In this document: in pieces, positions 38,800 through 51,857 of the stretch | Layout: each line of letters starts with the position of its first letter | How positions within the stretch are numbered: the stretch's first letter is position 1 | Assembly: GCF_051401765.1 (NCBI RefSeq) | Contig: NW_027480438.1 | Coordinates: 5,394,001 to 5,458,000 of the forward strand | From: Calliopsis andreniformis | Lineage: Eukaryota > Arthropoda > Insecta > Hymenoptera > Andrenidae | Reading direction: 5' to 3' | DNA: 64,000 bases | The notes under the pieces: generated by a model | What the model was told of the DNA's origin: nothing | Databases searched by the model: none | The model's input: the letters and a program-made list of their open reading frames with translations, nothing else | Translations under genes and position numbers: made by a program

Positions 38800-39479
38800 T
38801 CAGTCCTCAACAATCAGTTGTCAATCCTCAATCCTCAATACAACATCATCAATTCACAGTTTTCAATACTCGATACTCAATCTGCAATCTTCAAATCTCT
38901 ATACACGAACATCAATTCTCATCACTCAACCCTCAACACTCCGTCCCCAACCCTCAATATTCAATCCTCAATCCTCAATCCTCAATCATCAATCCTCAGT
39001 ACTCAATCTTCAATCCTCAATCCTCAATCCTCAATCCTCAATCCTCAATCCTCAATCCTCAATCGTCAATCTTCAGCGCTCAGTCCTCGACAATCAGTTG
39101 TCAATCCTCAACCCTCAATACAACATCATCAATTCACAGTTTTCAATACTCGATACTCAATCTGCAATCTTCAAACCTCTATACACGAACATCAATTCTC
39201 ATCACTCAACCCTCAACACTCCGTCCCCAACCCTCAATATTCAATCCTCAATCCTCAATCCTCAATACTCAATCCTCAATCCTCAATCCCCAACCCTCAA
39301 TCCTCAGTCCTGAAACCTCAATCCCGAATCCTCAATCCTGAATCCGCAAACTTCAGTCCTCAGTCCTCAACAATCGATCGTCAATCCTCAATCCTCAATA
39401 GAATATCCTCAATTCGCAGTTTTCAATACTCAATCCCCATTCTTCAATATTCAAATCTCAATCCACAAACATAAATTCT
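38800..39479. repeat. 280-bp anchor triplet (40 heptamers per step)
   Basis: The AATTCAC/AATTCGC step of three successive anchors lies 280 bp apart (near 38851, 39131 and 39411). The first two anchors are class II (TACAACATCATC) and the third is class V (CGATCG, then TAGAATATCC). The same triplet is present near 43500, 46320, 53060 and 54950. The copy near 59605 has lost one step. Confidence 0.88.
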
Positions 39480-39480
39480 C
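39370..39480. repeat. Anchor cassette, class V (example)
   Basis: Here CAATTG in the centre is replaced by CGATCG, followed by TAGAATATCC, AATTCGCAG, TTCAATATTCAAATC and AAACATAAATTC. Sites: near 39402, 44060, 46880, 53616, 55506 and 59887. It is confined to module a, always as the last anchor of the 280-bp series. Confidence 0.84.
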
Positions 39481-40164
39481 ATCACTCAGCCCTCAACACT
39501 CAGTCCTCAATCTTCAATCCTCAATACTCAATCTTCAATCCTCAATCCTCAATCCTCAATCCTCAATCCTCAATCCTCAATCCTCAATCTTCAATCCTCA
39601 ATACTCAGTCTTCAACCCTCAATCTTCAATCCTCAATCCTCAATCCTCAATCCTCATTCTTCAATCCTCAACACCCAATCCTCAATCTGCAATCCTCAAT
39701 CCTCAATCCTCAATTCTCAATCCTCATTCCTCAATCCTCAGACCTCAAACATCAATACTCAACCCTCTGTCCTCGTCCGCAATCCTCAATCCTCAATCCT
39801 CAATCCTCAATCCTCAATCCTCAATCCTCAATCTTCAATCCTCAATACTCAATCTTCAACCCTCAATCTTCAATCCTCAATCCTCTATCCTCATTCTTCA
39901 ATCCTCAACACCCAATCCTCAATCTTCAATCCTCAATCCTCAATCCTCAATTCTCAATCCTCAATCCTCAATCCTCAGACCTCAAACATCAATACTCAAC
40001 CCTCAGTCCTCGTCCGCAATCCACAACACTCAATCCTCAATCCTCAATCTTCAATCATCAATATTCAATCTTCAATCCTCAATCCTCAATCCTCTATCCT
40101 CAATCCTCAATCCTGAATGTTCAATCCTCAATACCCAATCCTCAATCTTCAATCCTCAATACTC

Positions 40165-42301
40165 AATACTCAATCCTCAATCATCAATCCTCAATCCTCA
40201 GTCCTCAATCCTCAATTCTCAATCCTCAATCCTCAATCCTCAGACCTCAAACATCAATACTCAACCCTCAGCCCTCGTCCGCAATCCACAACCCTCAATC
40301 CTCAATCCTCAATCTTCAGTCATCAATATTCAATCTTCAATCCTCAATCCTCAATCCTCTATCCTCAATCCTCAATCCTGAATGTTCAATCCTCAATACC
40401 CAATACTCAACCTTCAATCCTCAATCCTCAATCCTCAATCCTCAAACCTCAATCCTCAGTCCTGAAACCTCAATACCGAATCCTCAATCCTGAATCCTCA
40501 ATCTTCAGCCCTCAGTCCTCAACAATCAATTGTCAATCCTCAATCCTCAATAGAATATCCTCAATTCACAGTTTTCAATACTCAATCCCCATTCTTCAAT
40601 CTTCAAATCTCAATCCACAAACATCAATTCTCATCACTCAACCCTCAACACTCAGTCCTCAATCTTCAATCCTCAATCCTAAATCCTCAATTTTCAATCC
40701 TCAATACTCAATCTTTAATCCTCAATCCTCAATTCTCAATCCTCAATCCTCAATCCTCAATCCTCATTCCTCAATCTACAATCCTCAATACTCAATCTTC
40801 AACTCTCAATCTTCAATCCTCAATCCTCTATCCTCATTCTTCAATCCTCAACACCGAATCCTCAATCTTCAATCCTCAATCCTCAATCCTCAATTCCCAA
40901 TCCTCAATCCTCAATCCTCAGACCTCAAACGTCAATACTCAATCCTCAGTCCTCGTCCGCAATCCTGAATGTTCAATACTCAATACCCGATCCTCAATAT
41001 TCAATCCTCAATCCTCAACCGTCAACCCTCAATTCCCAATCCTCAATCTTCAATCCTCAATCCTCAATCCTGAATCCTCAAGCCTCAATACCAAAGCCTC
41101 AATCTTCAATCCTCAACACTCAATCCTCAACACGCAATCCTCAATCCTCAATTCTCAAACCTCAATCCTCAGTCGTCAGTCCTCAAACCTCAATCCTGAA
41201 ACCTCAACCCTCATCCTCAATCCTCAATCCTCGAACCTCAATCTTCAATCCTCAATCCTCAATCCTCAATTCCCAATCCTCAAACCTCAATCCTCAGACC
41301 TCAAGCATCAATACCCAACCCTCTGTCCTCGTCCTCAATCCTCAATCTTCTATCCTCAATACTCAATCTTCAATCCTCAATCCACAATATTCAACCGTCA
41401 ATCCTCAATCCTCAGTCCACAATCCTCTATCTTCAATCCTCAATACTCAATCCTCAATCCTCAACCCTCAATCCTCAGTCCTCAAACCTCAATCCCGAAT
41501 CCTCAATCCTGAATCCTCAATCTTCAGACCTCAGTCCTCAACAATCAATTGTCAGTCCTCAATTCTGAATAGAATATACCCAATTCGCAGTTTTCAATAC
41601 TCAATCCCCAATGTTCAATCTTCAAATCTCAATCCACAAACATCAATTCTCATCACGCGACGCTCAACACTCAGTCCCCAATCCTCAATCTTCAATCCTC
41701 AATCCTCAAATCCTCAATCCTCAATCCTCAATCCTCAATCCTCATTCCTCAAACCTCAATCCTCAATCCTCAGTCCTCACCCTCAATTCTCAATCCTCAA
41801 TCCTCAATCCTCAATCATCAATCCCAAATCCTCAATCCTCAATCCTCAATCCTCAATCCTCAATTTTCAATCCTCAATCCTCAATCTTCAATCCTCCATC
41901 CTCAATCCTCAATCCTCAATCATCAATCCTCAATTTTCAATCCTCAATACTCAATCTTCAATCCTCAATCCTCAATCGTCAATCCTCAATCCTCAGTCCT
42001 CAATCCACAACCCTCAATCCTCAGTCCTGAAACCTCAATCCCGAATCCTCAATCCTGAATCCGCAAACTTCAGTCCTCAATCCTCAACAATCAATTGTGA
42101 ATCCTCAATCCTCAATAGAATATCCTCAATTCACAGTTTTCAATACTCAATCCCCATTCTTCAATCTTCAAATCTCAATCCACAAACATTAATTCTCATC
42201 ACTCAACCCTCAACACTCAGTCCTCTATCTTCAATCCTCAATCCTGAATCCTCAATCTTCAATCCCCAATACTCAATCTGCAATCATCAATCCTCAATCC
42301 T
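40165..42301. repeat. Module b, copy 1
   Basis: Recurs at 47638-49752 (offset 7473) and 56270-58406 (offset 16105). Markers are TCTACAATCC near 40786, CAACCGTCAACCC near 41016, a class IV anchor near 41570, the GACGCTCAACACTC step near 41660 and a one-base insertion, CCTCAAATCCTC, near 41705. Confidence 0.85.
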
Positions 42302-44790
42302 CAATCCTCAATCCTAATTCGTCGCTCCTCAATACCCAATCCTCAATCTTCAATCCTCAATCCTCGATCCTCAATTCTCAATCCTTAATCCTCAATCCTC
42401 AATCCTCAATCTTCGATCCTCAATACTCAATCTTCAATACTCAATCCTCAATCCTCAATCCTCTATCCTCAATCCTCAATCGTCAATCCTCAATTCCCAA
42501 TCCTCAATCTTCAGTCCTCAACCCTCAATCTTCAATCCTCAATCATCAATCCTCAAGTTTCAACCCTCAATACTCAGTCTTCAATCCTCAATCCTCAATC
42601 CTCAATGTTCAATCCTCAATACTCAATCTTCAACACTCAATCTTCAATCCTCAATCCTCTATCCTCACTCTTCAATCCTCAACACCCAATCCTCAATCTC
42701 CAATCCTCAATCCTCAATCCTCAATTCTCAATCCTCAATCCTCAATCCTCAGACCTCAAACATCAATACTCAACCCTCAGTTCTCGTCCGCAATCCACAA
42801 ACCTCAATCCTCAATCCTCAATCTTCAATCATCAATATTCAATCTTCAATCCTCAATCCTCAATCCTCTATCCTCAATCCTCAATCCTGAATGTTCAATC
42901 CACCAATACCCAATCCTCAATCTTCAATCCTCAATACTCAATCCTCAATCCTCAATCCTCAATCCTCAGTCCTCAATCCTCAATTCTCAATCCTCAATCC
43001 TAAATCCTCAGACCTCAAACATCAATACTCAACCCTCAGCCCTCGTCCGCAATCCACAACCCTCAATCCTCAATCTTCAATCATCAATCATCAATCCTCC
43101 ATCCTCAATCCTCAATTGTCAATCCTCAATCCTCAATACTCAATCCTCAATCTTCAACCCTCAATCCTCAATCCTCAATCCTCAATCCTCAATCCTCAAT
43201 CGTCAATTCTCAATTCCCAATCCTCAATCTTCAATCCTCAATCCTCAATCTTCAATCCTTGATCCTCAATCCTCAATCCCCAATCCTCAATCTTCAATAC
43301 TCAATCTTCAATCCTCAATCCTCATTCCTCAGTCCTCAATCCTCAATCCTCATTCTTCAATCCTCAACACCCAATCCTCAATCTTCAATCTTCAATCCTC
43401 AATCCTCAATCCTCAATCCTCAATCCTCAATCCTCAAACCACAATCGTCAATCTTCAGCCCTCAGTCCTCAACAATCAGTTGTCAATCCTCAATCCTCAA
43501 TACAACATCATCAATTCACAGTTTTCAATACTCGATACTCAATCTGCAATCTTCAAATCTCTATACACGAACATCAATTCTCATCACTCAACCCTCAACA
43601 CTCCGTCCCCAACCCTCAATATTCAATCCTCAATCCTCAATCCTCAATCATCAATCCTCAATACTCAATCTTCAATCCTCAATCCTCAATCCTCAATCCT
43701 CAATCCTCAATCCTTAATCCTCAATCGTCAATCTTCAGCCCTCAGTCCTCAACAATCAGTTGTCAATCCTCAACCCTCAATACAACATCATCAATTCACA
43801 GTTTTCAATACTCGATACTCAATCTGCAATCTTCAAACCTCTATACACGAACATCAATTCTCATCACTCAACCCTCAACACTCCGTCCCCAACCCTCAAT
43901 ATTCAATCCTCAATCCTCAATCCTCAATCCTCAATCCTCAATCCTCAATCCCCAACCCTCAATCCTCAGTCCTGAAACCTCAATCCCGAATCCTCAATCC
44001 TGAATCCGCAAACTTCAGTCCTCAGTCCTCAACAATCGATCGTCAATCCTCAATCCTCAATAGAATATCCTCAATTCGCAGTTTTCAATACTCAATCCCC
44101 ATTCTTCAATATTCAAATCTCAATCCACAAACATAAATTCTCATCACTCAGCCCTCAACACTCAGTCCTCAATCTTCAATCCTCAATACTCAATCTTCAA
44201 TCCTCAATCCTCAATCCTCAATCCTCAATCCTCAATCCTCATTCTTCAATCCTCAACACCCAATCCTCAATCTGCAATCCTCAATCCTCAATCCTCAATT
44301 CTCAATCCTCATTCCTCAATCCTCAGACCTCAAACATCAATACTCAACCCTCTGTCCTCGTCCGCAATCCTCAATCCTCAATCCTCAATCCTCAATCCTC
44401 AATCCTCAATCCTCAATCTTCAATCCTCAATACTCAATCTTCAACCCTCAATCTTCAATCCTCAATCCTCTATCCTCATTCTTCAATCCTCAACACCCAA
44501 TCCTCAATCTTCAATCCTCAATCCTCAATCCTCAATTCTCAATCCTCAATCCTCAATCCTCAGACCTCAAACATCAATACTCAACCCTCAGTCCTCGTCC
44601 GCAATCCACAACCCTCAATCCTCAATCCTCAATCTTCAATCATCAATATTCAATCTTCAATCCTCAATCCTCAATCCTCTATCCTCAATCCTCAATCCTG
44701 AATGTTCAATCCTCAATACCCAATCCTCAATCTTCAATCCTCAATACTCAATACTCAATCCTCAATCCTCAATCCTCAATCCTCAGTCCT
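42302..44790. repeat. Module a, copy 2
   Basis: Aligns with copy 1 at offset 4662 up to about 44220, then at offset 4585 after losing 77 bp (11 heptamers). It reads TAATTCGTCGCTCC where copy 1 has TAATTCGTCACTCC, a difference it shares with the copies starting at 45120 and 58407. This groups those three. Confidence 0.85.
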
Positions 44791-45119
44791 CAATCCTCAA
44801 TACTCAATCTTCAATCCTCAATCCTCAATTCTCAATCCTCAATACTCAATCCTCAATCGTCAATCCTCAATTCCCAATCCTCAATCTTCAATCCTCAATC
44901 CACAATATTCAATCGTCAATCCTCAATCCTCAGTCCACAATCCTCAATCTTCAATCCTCAATACTCAATTTTCCATCCTCAATCCTCAATCCTCTATCCT
45001 CAATCCTCAATCCTGAATGTTCAATCCTCAATACACAATCCTCAATCTTCAATCCTCAATCCTAAATCCTCAATCTTCAATCCCCAATACTCAATCTGCA
45101 ATCCTCGATCCTCAATCCT
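44791..45119. repeat. Insert x between two a modules
   Basis: After a class-three cassette near 44701 the sequence follows a series like 236-480 (TACTCAATCCTCAATCGTC, CCACAATATTCAATCG, then a GAATGTTC cassette near 45014) before module a starts again. It takes the place expected for module b. Confidence 0.7.
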
Positions 45120-47637
45120 CAATCCTCAATCCTAATTCGTCGCTCCTCAATACCCAATCCTCAATCTTCAATCCTCAATCCTCGATCCTCAATTCTCAAT
45201 CCTTAATCCTCAATCCTCAATCCTCAATCTTCGATCCTCAATACTCAATCTTCAATACTCAATCCTCAATCCTCAATCCTCTATCCTCAATCCTCAATCG
45301 TCAATCCTCAATTCCCAATCCTCAATCTTCAGTCCTCAACCCTCAATCTTCAATCCTCAATCATCAATCCTCAAGTTTCAACCCTCAATACTCAGTCTTC
45401 AATCCTCAATCCTCAATCCTCAATGTTCAATCCTCAATAATCAATCTTCAACACTCAATCTTCAATCCTCAATCCTCTATCCTCACTCTTCAATCCTCAA
45501 CACCCAATCCTCAATCTTCAATCCTCAATCCTCAATCCTCAATTCTCAATCCTCAATCCTCAATCCTCAGACCTCAAACATAAATACTCAACCCTCAGTC
45601 CTCGTCCGCAATCCACAAACCTCAATCCTCAATCCTCAATCTTCAATCATCAATATTCAATCTTCAATCCTCAATCCTCAATCCTCTATCCTCAATCCTC
45701 AATCCTGAATGTTCAATCCACCAATACCCAATCCTCAATCTTCAATCCTCAATACTCAATCCTCAATCCTCAATCCTCAATCCTCAGTCCTCAATCCTCA
45801 ATTCTCAATCCTCAATCCTAAATCCTCAGACCTCAAACATCAATACTCAACCCTCAGCCCTCGTCCGCAATCCACAACCCTCAATCCTCAATCTTCAATC
45901 TTCAATCATCAATCCTCCATCCTCAATCCTCAATTGTCAATCCTCAACCCTCAATACTCAATCCTCAATCTTCAATCCTCAATCCTCAATCCTCAATCCT
46001 CAATCCTCAATCCTCAATCGTCAATCCTCAATTCCCAATCCTCAATCTTCAATCCTCAATACTCAATCTTCAATCCTTGATCCTCAATCCTCAATCGCCA
46101 ATCCTCAATCTTCAATACTCAATCTTCAATCCTCAATCCTCATTCCTCAGTCCTCAATCCTCAATCCTCATTCTTCAATCCTCAACACCCAATCCTCAAT
46201 CTTCAATCTTCAATCCTCAATCCTCAATCCTCAATCCTCAATCCTCAATCCTCAAACCACAATCGTCAATCTTCAGCCCTCAGTCCTCAACAATCAGTTG
46301 TCAATCCTCAATCCTCAATACAACATCATCAATTCACAGTTTTCAATACTCGATACTCAATCTGCAATCTTCAAATCTCTATACACGAACATCAATTCTC
46401 ATCACTCAACCCCCAACACTCCGTCCCCAACCCTCAATATTCAATCCTCTATCCTCAATCCTCAATCATCAATCCTCAATACTCAATCTTCAATCCTCAA
46501 TCCTCAATCCTCAATCCTCAATCCTCAATCCTCAATCCTCAATCGTCAATCTTCAGCCCTCAGTCCTCGACAATCAGTTGTCAATCCTCAACCCTCAATA
46601 CAACATCATCAATTCACAGTTTTCAATACTCGATACTCAATCTGCAATCTTCAAACCTCTATACACGAACATCAATTCTCATCACTCAACCCTCAACACT
46701 CCGTCCCCAACCCTCAATATTCAATCCTCAATCCTCAATCCTCAATCCTCAATCCTCAATCCTCAATCCCCAACCCTCAATCCTCAGTCCTGAAACCTCA
46801 ATCCCGAATCCTCAATCCTGAATCCGCAAACTTCAGTCCTCAGTCCTCAACAATCGATCGTCAATCCTCAATCCTCAATAGAATATCCTCAATTCGCAGT
46901 TTTCAATACTCAATCCCCATTCTTCAATATTCAAATCTCAATCCACAAACATAAATTCTCATCACTCAGCCCTCAACACTCAGTCCTCAATCTTCAATCC
47001 TCAATACTCAATCTTCAATCCTCAATCCTCAATCCTCAATCCTCAATCCTCAATCCTCAATCCTCAATCTTCAATCCTCAATACTCAGTCTTCAACCCTC
47101 AATCTTCAATCCTCAATCCTCAATCCTCAATCCTCATTCTTCAATCCTCAACACCCAATCCTCAATCTGCAATCCTCAATCCTCAATCCTCAATTCTCAA
47201 TCCTCATTCCTCAATCCTCAGACCTCAAACATCAATACTCAACCCTCTGTCCTCGTCCGCAATCCTCAATCCTCAATCCTCAATCCTCAATCCTCAATCC
47301 TCAATCTTCAATCCTCAATACTCAATCTTCAACCCTCAATCTTCAATCCTCAATCCTCTATCCTCATTCTTCAATCCTCAACACCCAATCCTCAATCTTC
47401 AATCCTCAATCCTCAATCCTCAATTCTCAATCCTCAATCCTCAATCCTCAGACCTCAAACATCAATACTCAACCCTCAGTCCTCGTCCGCAATCCACAAC
47501 ACTCAATCCTCAATCCTCAATCTTCAATCATCAATATTCAATCTTCAATCCTCAATCCTCAATCCTCTATCCTCAATCCTCAATCCTGAATGTTCAATCC
47601 TCAATACCCAATCCTCAATCTTCAATCCTCAATACTC
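45120..47637. repeat. Module a, copy 3
   Basis: Matches copy 1 at offset 7480, changing to 7473 near 47260 because its pure heptamer run is one unit shorter. It also matches copy 2 at offset 2818. A base change gives TCAATAATCAATC near 45435, which makes a TAA in one frame. Confidence 0.86.
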
Positions 47638-49752
47638 AATACTCAATCCTCAATCATCAATCCTCAATCCTCAGTCCTCAATCCTCAATTCTCAATCCTC
47701 AATCCTCAATCCTCAGACCTCAAACATCAATACTCAACCCTCAGCCCTCGTCCGCAATCCACAACCCTCAATCCTCAATCCTCAATCTTCAGTCATCAAT
47801 ATTCAATCTTCAATCCTCAATCCTCAATCCTCTATCCTCAATCCTCAATCCTGAATGTTCAATCCTCAATACCCAATACTCAACCTTCAATCCTCAATCC
47901 TCAATCCTCAATCCTCAAACCTCAATCCTCAGTCCTGAAACCTCAATACCGAATCCTCAATCCTGAATCCTCAATCTTCAGCCCTCAGTCCTCAACAATC
48001 AATTGTCAATCCTCAATCCTCAATAGAATATCCTCAATTCACAGTTTTCAATACTCAATCCCCATTCTTCAATCTTCAAATCTCAATCCACAAACATCAA
48101 TTCTCATCACTCAACCCTCAACACTCAGTCCTCAATCTTCAATCCTCAATCCTAAATCCTCAATTTTCAATCCTCAATACTCAACCTTTAATCCTCAATC
48201 CTCAATTCTCAATCCTCAATCCTCAATCCTCAATCCTCATTCCTCAATCTACAATCCTCAATACTCAATCTTCAACTCTCAAACTTCAATCCTCAATCCT
48301 CTATCCTCATTCTTCAATCCTCAACACCGAATCCTCAATCTTCAATCCTCAATCCTCAATCCTCAATTCCCAATCCTCAATCCTCAATCCTCAGACCTCA
48401 AACGTCAATACTCAATCCTCAGTCCTCGTCCGCAATCCTGAATGTTCAATACTCAATACCCGATCCTCAATATTCAATCCTCAATCCTCAACCGTCAACC
48501 CTCAATTCCCAATCCTCAATCTTCAATCCTCAATCCTCAATCCTGAATCCTCAAGCCTCAATACCAAAGCCTCAATCTTCAATCCTCAACACTCAATCCT
48601 CAACACGCAATCCTCAATCCTCAATTCTCAAACCTCAATCCTCAGTCCTCAGTCCTCAAACCTCAATCCTGAAACCTCAACCCTCATCCTCAATCCTCAA
48701 TCCTCGAATCTCAATCTTCAATCCTCAATCCTCAATCCTCAATTCCCAATCCTCAAACCTCAATCCTCAGACCTCAAGCATCAATACCCAACCCTCTGTC
48801 CTCGTCCTCAATCCTCAATCTTCTATCCTCAATACTCAATCTTCAATCCTCAATCCACAATATTCAACCGTCAATCCTCAATCCTCAGTCCACAATCCTC
48901 TATCTTCAATCCTCAATACTCAATCCTCAATCCTCAACCCTCAATCCTCAGTCCTCAAACCTCAATCCCGAATCCTCAATCCTGAATCCTCAATCTTCAG
49001 ACCTCAGTCCTCAACAATCAATTGTCAGTCCTCAATTCTGAATAGAATATACCCAATTCGCAGTTTTCAATACTCAATCCCCAATGTTCAATCTTCAAAT
49101 CTCAATCCACAAACATCAATTCTCATCACGCGACGCTCAACACTCAGTCCCCAATCCTCAATCTTCAATCCTCAATCCTCAAATCCTCAATCCTCAATCC
49201 TCAATCCTCAATCCTCATTCCTCAAACCTCAATCCTCAATCCTCAGTCCTCACCCTCAATTCTCAATCCTCAATCCTCAATCCTCAATCATCAATCCCAA
49301 ATCCTCAATCCTCAATCCTCAATCCTCAATCCTCAATTTTCAATCCTCAATCCTCAATCTTCAATCCTCCATCCTCAATCCTCAATCCTCAATCATCAAT
49401 CCTCAATTTTCAATCCTCAATACTCAATCTTCAATCCTCAATCCTCAATCTTCAATCCTCCATCCTCAATCCTCAATCCTCAATCATCAATCCTCAATTT
49501 TCAATCCTCAATACTCAATCTTCAATCCTCAATCCTCAATCGTCAATCCTCAATCCTCAGTCCTCAATCCACAACCCTCAATCCTCAGTCCTGAAACCTC
49601 AATCCCGAATCCTCAATCCTGAATCCGCAAACTTCAGTCCTCAATCCTCAACAATCAATTGTGAATCCTCAATCCTCAATAGAATATCCTCAATTCACAG
49701 TTTTCAATACTCAATCCCCATTCTTCAATCTTCAAATCTCAATCCACAAACA
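47638..49752. repeat. Module b, copy 2, cut at its right end
   Basis: Follows copy 1 at offset 7473 and carries an extra 91-bp tandem step at 49361-49542. It ends abruptly inside an anchor: CACAAACATTAAT is followed by CCTCATTCC and not by TCTCATCAC, and module c begins. Confidence 0.85.
49361..49542. repeat. 91-bp local tandem duplication
   Basis: Two copies of a 13-heptamer segment, marked by TCCTCCATCC, CATCAATCC and AATTTTCAATCC, start at 49361 and 49452. The equivalent sites in module b copies 1 and 3 (near 41890 and 57995) have a single copy, so this gain is specific to copy 2. Confidence 0.87.
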
Positions 49753-51857
49753 TTAATCCTCATTCCTCAATCCTCAACACCCAATCCTCAATCTGCGATC
49801 CTCAATGCTCAATCCTCAATTCTCAATCCTCATTCCTCAATCCTCAGACCTCAAACATCAATACTCAACCCTCTGTCCTCGTCCGCAATCCACAACCCTC
49901 AATCCTCAATCCTGAATCTCCAATCATCAATATTCAATCTTCAATCCTCAATACTCAATCCTCTATCCTCAATCCTCAATCCTGAATGTTCAATCCTCAA
50001 TACCCAATCCCCAATCTTCAATCTTCAGTACTCAATCCTCAATCCTCAATCCTCGAATCCTCAGTCCTCAAACCTCAATCCTGAATCCTCAATCGTCAAT
50101 CTTCAGCCCTCAGTCCTCAACAATCAGTTGTCAATCCTCAATCCTCAATACAACATCATCAATTCACAGTTTTCAATACTCGATACTCAATCTGCAATCT
50201 TCAAATCTCTATCCACGAACATCAATTCTCATCACTCAACCCTCAACACTCCGTCCCCAACCCTCAATCTTCAATCCTCAATCCTCAATCCTCAATCATC
50301 AATCCTCAATATTCAATCCTCAATACTCAATCTTCAATCCTCAATCATCAATCCTCAATCCTCAATCCTCAATCCTCAATCCTCAATCCTCAATCCTCAA
50401 CCCTCAATCTTCAGTCCTGAAACCTCAATCCCGAATCCTCAATCCTGAATCCGCAAACTTCAGTCCTCAGTCCTCAACAATCAATCGTCAATCCTCAATC
50501 CTCAATAGAATATCCTCAATTCACAGTTTTCAATACTCAATCCCCATTCTTCAATATTCAAATCTCAATCCACAAACATAAATTCTCATCACTCAGCCCT
50601 CAACACTCAGTCCACAATCTTCAATCCTCAATACTCAATCTTCAATCCTCAATCCTCAATCCTCAATCCTCAATCCTCAGTCCTCAATCCTCAATCTTCA
50701 ATCCTCAATACTCAGTCTTCAACCCTCAATCTTCAATCCTCAATCCTCAATCCTCAATCCTCATTCTTCAATCCTCAACACCCAATCCTCAATCTGCAAT
50801 CCTCAATCCTCAATCCTCAATTCTCAATCCTCATTCCTCAATCCTCAGACCTCAAACATCGATACTCAACCCTCTGTCCTCGTCCGCAATCCTCAATCCT
50901 CAATCCTCAATCCTCAATCCTCAATCCTCAATCCTCAATCCTCAATCCTCAATCTTCAATCCTCAACACTCAATCTTCAACCCTCAATCTTCAATCCTCA
51001 ATCCTCTATCCTCATTCTTCAATCCTCAACACCCAATCCTCAATCTTCAATCCTCAATCCTCAATCCTCAATTCTCAATCCCCAATCCTCAATCCTCAGG
51101 CCTCAAACATCAATACTCAACCCTCAGTCCTCGTCCGCGATCCACAACCCTCAATCCTCAATCCTCAATCTTCAATCCTCAATATTCAATCTTCAATCCT
51201 CAATCCTCAATCCTCTATCCTCAATCCTCAATCCTGAATGTTCAATCCTCAATACCCAATCCTCAATCTTCAATCCTCAATACTCAATACTCAATCCTCA
51301 ATCCTCAATCCTCAATCCTCAGTCCTCAATCCTCAATTCTCAATGCTCAATCCTCAATCCTCAGACCTCAAACATCAATACTCAACCCTCAGCCCTCGTC
51401 CGCAATCCACAACCCTCAATCCTCAATCCTCAATCTTCAGTCATCAATATTCAATCTTCATTCCTCAATCCTCAATCCTCTATCCTCAATCCTCAATCCT
51501 GAATGTTCAATCCTCAATACCCAATACTCAACCTTCAATCCTCAATCCTCAATCCTCAATCCTCAAACCTCAATCCTCAGTCCTGAAACCTCAATACCGA
51601 ATCCTCAATCCTGAATCCTCAATCTTCAGCCCTCAGTCCTCAACAATCAATTGTCAATCCTCAATCCTCAATAGAATATCCTCAATTCACAGTTTTCAAT
51701 ACTCAATCCCCATGCTTCAATCTTCAAATCTCAATCCACAAACATCAATTCTCATCACTCAACCCTCAACACTCAGTCCTCAATCTTCAATCCTCAATCC
51801 TAAATCCTCAATTTTCAATCCTCAATACTCAATCTTTAATCCTCAATCCTCAATTCT
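49753..51857. repeat. Module c, copy 2
   Basis: Copy of 35535-37639 at offset 14218 with few substitutions, for example CTCCAATC for TTCCAATC context near 49919, CCCCAATC for CGCCAATC near 50010 and CAGGCC for CAGACC near 51099. The nine-unit pure run is preserved. Confidence 0.86.

Larger units (their letters stand above)
37640..40164. repeat. Module a, copy 1
   Basis: Opens near TAATTCGTCACTCC (37651) and recurs at 42302, 45120, 51858 and 58407, and in truncated form at 54384. It carries the 280-bp anchor triplet at 38800-39479. Together a plus b span 4,662 bp (666 heptamers), the distance from this copy to the next. Confidence 0.87.
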
